DNA of 64,000 bases from Corallococcus macrosporus (GTDB lineage: Bacteria; Myxococcota; Myxococcia; Myxococcales; Myxococcaceae): the NCBI RefSeq assembly GCF_017302985.1, contig NZ_JAFIMU010000007.1:1364001-1428000 (forward strand). Reading direction: 5' to 3'. This document shows positions 60,584 through 64,000 of the stretch, piece by piece. Within the stretch, counting starts at the first letter, position 1, and every line of letters begins with the position of its first letter. The notes beneath the pieces are model-generated. The model did not search any database. It was not told where the DNA came from and saw only the letters and a program-made list of their open reading frames with translations. The position numbers were made by a program, and so were the translations under genes.

Positions 60584-62124
60584 GCCGCCACCTCCACCGC
60601 GGAGGGAACACCCTCGCGCGGAGACAGCGCCACGCCCTGCTTGTGCGCCCACTCCATCAGCCGCTCGGTGACGAGCCGCGCGGAGATGAGCACCGTGGGC
60701 AGGCCCGTGCCCGGCTGCGTGGAGGCCCCCACGAAGAAGAGGTTCTTCACGCGAGGGTCCACGTTGGCCGGACGGAAGGGACCAATCTGGAAGAAGTTCT
60801 GCGCCAGCCCGAACGCGCTGCCGCGCGCCAGGTTGTACGTGCCCGCCCAGTCATCCGGGGTGAAGACGCGCTCCACCTCGATGTCCGCCTCCAGGTCCGG
60901 GTAGCCCAGCTCCGCCAGGCGCTGGAACACCTTCGCGCGGACCTTGGGGCCTTCCACCTTCCAGTCCAGGTTCGGGTGCTGGTGCGGCACCGGCACCAGT
61001 ACGTAGAGCGAGTCCTTGCCCTCCGGCGCCAGCGAGGGGTCCGTGCGCGTGGGCACGTTGACGTAGAAGCTGGGGTCCTCCGGCACGCGGAAGCGCTGGA
61101 AGATGTCGTCGAACGAGCCCGCGTAGTCCCGGCCGAACATCACGTTGTGATGCAAGAGGCCCGGCACCCGCTTCTTCATGCCCAGGTAGAGCATGTAGCC
61201 GCTGGAGGTGAAGCGCAGCTTCTCCCCGCGCTTGAACGGCGCGTCCTTCGGGTCGAGCAGCTTCTCGTACGCGTACGGCAGGTCCGCGTTGCACAGCACG
61301 GCGTCCGCGGCCACCACCTCGCCGCCCTGAAGCCGCACGCCCGTGGTGCGCCCGCCCTCGGTGAGGATGCGCTCCACCGGCTGTCCGTAGTGCAGCGTCA
61401 CGCCCTCCTCGCGCGCCAGCCGCTCCAGCGCGAGGGGAATGGCATACAGGCCGCCCTTGGGGAACCAGATGCCCACGCCCAGCTCGGTGAAGGGCAAGAG
61501 GCCATACACCGCGGGCGACTCGAAGGGAGACACGCCCAGGTACATGGTCTGGAACGTCATCGCCGCGCGCAGCCGGTCGTCCTGGAAGTAGCGGCTGACG
61601 TCCGCGTACATGCGGCGGTGCGCGCGCGCCTTGAAAATTTTCGCCAGCACCCCGGGCGAGAAGTAGTCGCTGACGCCGTTGAAGTTGCGGCCCACGAAGT
61701 GGTCCAGGCTGATGCGGTACTGCTCACGGCCCTGCGACATGAAGGCCAGGTAGCGCTGGAAGCTGCCCGGCTCCACGCGCTCCAGCTCGCGGCCCATGGT
61801 GCACAGCTCGGACGTGAAGGTGACGTCGGAGCCGTCCCGGAAGTGCACCCGGTAGTTCGGGTCGCAGCGCATGAGCGTGAGGTAGTCCTCGATGCGGCGG
61901 CCCAGCGCGCGGAAGGTCTCCTCGAACACCTCCGGCATCAACACGATGGTGGGGCCCACGTCCCAGGTGAAGCCGTCCACCTGGAGCTGGTTGCAGCGGC
62001 CGCCGGGGCCGTGCGTCTTCTCGAAGACCTGGACGTCGAAGCCCTGCCGCGCGAGCCTCGCCGCCGCGGCCAGTCCGCCCACTCCCGCGCCCACCACCAC
62101 CACCCGCTTGCCCTGTGCGCTCAT
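60580..62124 (-). CDS. crtI: Phytoene desaturase CrtI (CrtIa of the carB operon)
   Basis: 514-aa FAD-dependent phytoene desaturase. N-terminal VVVVGAGVGGLAAAARLARQ; substrate-channel region RMYADVSRYFQDDRLRAAMT and FQTMYLGVSPFESPAVYGLL; C-terminal NLFFVGASTQPGTGLPTVLI, the bacterial-type carotenoid dehydrogenase signature. Probably takes phytoene toward zeta-carotene or lycopene. In M. xanthus two CrtI enzymes cooperate, the second one encoded elsewhere, so a second copy outside this window is expected. Starts 10 bases after crtE. Confidence 0.93.
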   Translation of the reverse strand: MSAQGKRVVVVGAGVGGLAAAARLARQGFDVQVFEKTHGPGGRCNQLQVDGFTWDVGPTIVLMPEVFEETFRALGRRIEDYLTLMRCDPNYRVHFRDGSDVTFTSELCTMGRELERVEPGSFQRYLAFMSQGREQYRISLDHFVGRNFNGVSDYFSPGVLAKIFKARAHRRMYADVSRYFQDDRLRAAMTFQTMYLGVSPFESPAVYGLLPFTELGVGIWFPKGGLYAIPLALERLAREEGVTLHYGQPVERILTEGGRTTGVRLQGGEVVAADAVLCNADLPYAYEKLLDPKDAPFKRGEKLRFTSSGYMLYLGMKKRVPGLLHHNVMFGRDYAGSFDDIFQRFRVPEDPSFYVNVPTRTDPSLAPEGKDSLYVLVPVPHQHPNLDWKVEGPKVRAKVFQRLAELGYPDLEADIEVERVFTPDDWAGTYNLARGSAFGLAQNFFQIGPFRPANVDPRVKNLFFVGASTQPGTGLPTVLISARLVTERLMEWAHKQGVALSPREGVPSAVEVAA

Positions 62125-62134
62125 GACGGTGTCC

Positions 62135-63223
62135 TCACGAAGCGCGACGCGCGAGCCGGCCAATGAGGGCGTCCAGCAGGTCCCTCATGCCATGGGGGTT
62201 GGGCAGCGCCTGCAGGCTCCGCCGCGCCGCGCGCGACGCTCGATCCACCGCGCGCTCACACGCGGCCCGGCCACCAAAGTGCTCCACCAGCTCCCGGGCG
62301 CGGGCCAGCGCCGCGTCGTCCTTGAGCTCCACCGGCAGCGCCCACAGCCGCTCCAGTTCCTCGCGGCCCTCGGGCGTGGCGCGCACGTACGCGGCCACCA
62401 CCGGGAAGGTGCGCTTGGCCTGCATGAAGTCGCCGTCGGACGCCTTGCCCGCCACGGAAGTGTCGCCAAACAGGCCGATGAGGTCGTCGCGCAGCTGGTA
62501 CGCGAGCCCCACCGAGCGCCCCACCCGCTCCAGCCCCTGCTGGAGCAGCGGATCCGCGCCGCCCAGCATCGCGCCGCACACCAGCGGGGCGCAGAAGCCG
62601 TAGCGCGCCGTCTTGAGGTGCGCCACGCGCAGCGTCTGGAAGAGCGTCACCTCCGCCAGCGGCACGCGCGCCAGGTCCAGGTCCAGGTACTGACCGGCGG
62701 CCGTGTGCCGGCACACGCCCAGGTAGTAGCGCGCCACGCGCGACGCGCCCGGCATGCCCGACTCCAGCATCGCCTCCAGCGAGCGCGCGAAGAGGTGGTC
62801 CCCCATCACCACGGCCAGGTCCTCACCCGGACGGCCCGGGGCCAGCATCCGGTGCAGCACCGGCCCGCCCCGGCGCAGCTCCGCTTGATCCGCCACGTCG
62901 TCGTGGATGAGCAGGAACGTGTGCAAGAGCTCCAGCCCCGCGGCGAAGCGCCAGAGCCCCGGCGGCACCGACGTGCCTCCGCGCGCCAGCCCGTGCCCGG
63001 CCAGCACCAGCGCGGGCCTCAGCCGCTTCGCCGGCCGCAGCGCATAGGCCCGCGCCTGCACCTGGGCCTGTGTCCAACGTGCGTCCAGGCCCTGTTCGTC
63101 CGGCAGCTCGAAGAGCTGGGCGAGCGCGGCCTCCACCTGCGCCTGCACGAGCTGCAGCCAGGCGTGCTCGGGGTGTGCCGCTCCGGAGGAGGTCTGCTGC
63201 ACGTTGGGAAGCGGGGTGGCCAT
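62135..63223 (-). CDS. crtE: Geranylgeranyl diphosphate synthase CrtE
   Basis: 362-aa polyprenyl synthase, first gene of the operon. The first aspartate-rich motif DDVAD is at 108-112, followed by the RR-GG pair; the second is DDLIGLFGD. It supplies GGPP for CrtB. The ATG at 63223 has GGAG upstream; in-frame codons back to 63334 lie in the promoter and are not likely translated. The operator and -35 box lie 50-105 bases upstream. Confidence 0.94.
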   Translation of the reverse strand: MATPLPNVQQTSSGAAHPEHAWLQLVQAQVEAALAQLFELPDEQGLDARWTQAQVQARAYALRPAKRLRPALVLAGHGLARGGTSVPPGLWRFAAGLELLHTFLLIHDDVADQAELRRGGPVLHRMLAPGRPGEDLAVVMGDHLFARSLEAMLESGMPGASRVARYYLGVCRHTAAGQYLDLDLARVPLAEVTLFQTLRVAHLKTARYGFCAPLVCGAMLGGADPLLQQGLERVGRSVGLAYQLRDDLIGLFGDTSVAGKASDGDFMQAKRTFPVVAAYVRATPEGREELERLWALPVELKDDAALARARELVEHFGGRAACERAVDRASRAARRSLQALPNPHGMRDLLDALIGRLARRAS

Positions 63224-63270
63224 ACAGCGGATCTCCGAAGTCGGGAGCACGGCAGCAGCCTTTCCACCTA

Positions 63271-63328
63271 GAGGTAGCGTTTGCGTACAGAGATTGTCAA
63301 GGCTATGTCTAAGGTTTGCAAAAACCTT
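63271..63328 (-). promoter_or_regulatory. crtE promoter with CarA/CarH operator
   Basis: On the minus strand TTGACA (63300-63295) is a perfect -35, with TACCTC (63276-63271) as a possible -10 at 18-bp spacing. Upstream lies the palindrome AAGGTTT-TTGC-AAACCTT (7-bp perfect arms, 63328-63311), about -47 to -64 from the predicted start. This matches the position I recall for the M. xanthus CarA operator pI; a second, poorer site may overlap the -35. Confidence 0.75.
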
Positions 63329-63346
63329 GTACACAGGAGGCTCCCG

Positions 63347-63910
63347 ATGAAGGCGTGGATCACAGGTGCGTTGACGGTGACCCTGGCGGCGGGGAGCGCG
63401 AGCGGCGCCTCCCCGGATCCAGAGCCGGTGGACGCGACGTTAAGCACCTCGAAGGGGGAGCGCGTTCAGCTGGCCCGCTGGCGTGGGAAACCCGTCATCC
63501 TCTTCTACGAGGACAAGGACTCCACGACACTCAACGCCCCTCTGAAGGCGGAGTTGTTCGCTCGGGGACGGGAGCGGGGGCTCCTGCAGAGCGCCTTCGT
63601 GGTCGCCGTGGCCAACCTGGAAAAGTACGACTTCTTCCCCGCCCGGGAGATTGCCCTGTCGTACGTGCGTGACGAGGAGAAGAAGGCCGGCGTGCCCATC
63701 CTGGTGGACCTGAAGGGGACCCTGGGCCAGGCGCCGTTGAAGCTGCCCACCAAGACGTCCACGGTGATGCTGCTGGACGCGGAGGGCACGCTCGTCTTCC
63801 GGCACTCGGGCCGCATGAAGCCGGAGGACCAGGACCGCTTCTTCGCCACCCTGAGCGGGCTGGTGGGCCAGGACCTGACCGCCGAGCGGGACACGGAGGC
63901 CCATCCGTGA
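63347..63910 (+). CDS. Secreted thioredoxin-fold protein (YtfJ-like), hypothetical
   Basis: 187-aa protein with a signal peptide (ALTVTLAAGSASGASP). The mature part follows a redoxin-like order: LARWRGKPVILFYEDKDS, then LLQSAFVVAVANLEKYD, VPILVDLKGTLGQ and VMLLDAEGTLVFRHSGRM. No CxxC is present, so a redox role is unlikely; YtfJ-like or AhpC-fold domain is the best guess. AGGAGG sits 8 bases before ATG 63347. Divergent from crtE and sharing its intergenic operator. Its TGA overlaps the next gene by 4 bp. Confidence 0.76.
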   Translation: MKAWITGALTVTLAAGSASGASPDPEPVDATLSTSKGERVQLARWRGKPVILFYEDKDSTTLNAPLKAELFARGRERGLLQSAFVVAVANLEKYDFFPAREIALSYVRDEEKKAGVPILVDLKGTLGQAPLKLPTKTSTVMLLDAEGTLVFRHSGRMKPEDQDRFFATLSGLVGQDLTAERDTEAHP

Positions 63911-64000
63911 GGGTGACCTGCACGGGCGCCACCGGCTTCCTCGGTCCAGGCCTTGTCCAAGGTTTGTTGGAGGCCGGCCACACGGTGCACGTGCTCAGCC
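63907..64000 (+). CDS. TIGR01777-like NAD-dependent epimerase (5' part, runs off the window)
   Basis: Only the first 31 codons are inside the window. The start is GTG 63907, overlapping the stop of the preceding gene (GTGA). The visible residues contain TGATGFLGPGLVQGLLEAGH, the Rossmann motif and early helix of extended SDR/TIGR01777 proteins. The rest lies beyond 64000, so the assignment is provisional. Confidence 0.7.
   Translation, partial: MRVTCTGATGFLGPGLVQGLLEAGHTVHVLS

Noticed and set aside
60580-62124. Two redundant CrtI copies (58095 and 60580)
   Set aside because: The gene at 58095 has the GRFATYAGGSPY segment typical of CrtD and adjoins crtC, so the two are assigned different steps.
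1-64000. CRISPR array, tRNA or rRNA
   Set aside because: I saw no regularly spaced identical repeats with unique spacers and no cloverleaf or rRNA-like sequence in the gaps I read.

Overview
This 64 kb window is a GC-rich chromosomal segment from a predatory myxobacterium of the Cystobacterineae, probably a Corallococcus or close relative. The assignment is inferred from gene content. There is a car/crt carotenoid cluster in the same order as I recall for the Myxococcus xanthus carB operon. There is also a DUF2378 protein (a Myxococcus paralogous family), a Ser/Thr kinase fused to TPR repeats, many lipoproteins with myxobacterial-type signals, and SitA-like lipoprotein toxins of the kind associated with TraA-dependent outer-membrane exchange. 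I found no rRNA, tRNA or CRISPR array.

Layout. 1-13 kb holds regulators and small-molecule enzymes: TetR plus an alpha/beta hydrolase, the kinase, a hot-dog thioesterase, a GrpB protein, a divergent SDR/TetR pair with a clear operator, and an FHA/AAA+ sigma-54 activator. 13-24 kb holds an S37-type peptidase, a LysR/alcohol dehydrogenase pair, a GntR regulator whose frame runs antisense into that dehydrogenase, an ECF sigma operon with two membrane proteins, and poxB. 24-26 kb is a more A/T-rich stretch with a kelch-repeat lipoprotein between two diverged copies of a 37-bp repeat. 26-41 kb holds a LytS/LytTR two-component pair, an HxlR/reductase pair, a TetR/hemolysin III pair with palindromic operators, a thermolysin-like M4 protease, prpE, a P450 and a DUF2252 protein.

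41.4-46.0 kb carries two tandem copies of a lipoprotein toxin/Imm11 immunity module. The toxin bodies are almost identical in DNA. The toxin C-terminus and the first half of the immunity gene form a contiguous variable cassette. The second copy is followed by a complete type I restriction-modification operon (hsdM-hsdS-hsdR) and a DUF2019 gene. This whole 8.8 kb block is bracketed by a 42-bp direct repeat that is the 3' end of carH, so it looks like an accessory kin-discrimination/defence island inserted at carH. It is the most interesting part of the window.

52.9-63.2 kb (minus strand) is the light-regulated carotenoid operon crtE-crtI-crtB-crtD-crtC-glycosyltransferase-crtYc-crtYd-acyltransferase-carA-carH, with eight successive 4-bp start/stop overlaps. 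A palindromic CarA/CarH-type operator and a TTGACA -35 box lie before crtE. CarH keeps the W-x9-EH light-sensing B12 motif; CarA has lost its Trp and about five residues. The window ends in a divergent secreted thioredoxin-fold protein and the start of a TIGR01777-like epimerase.
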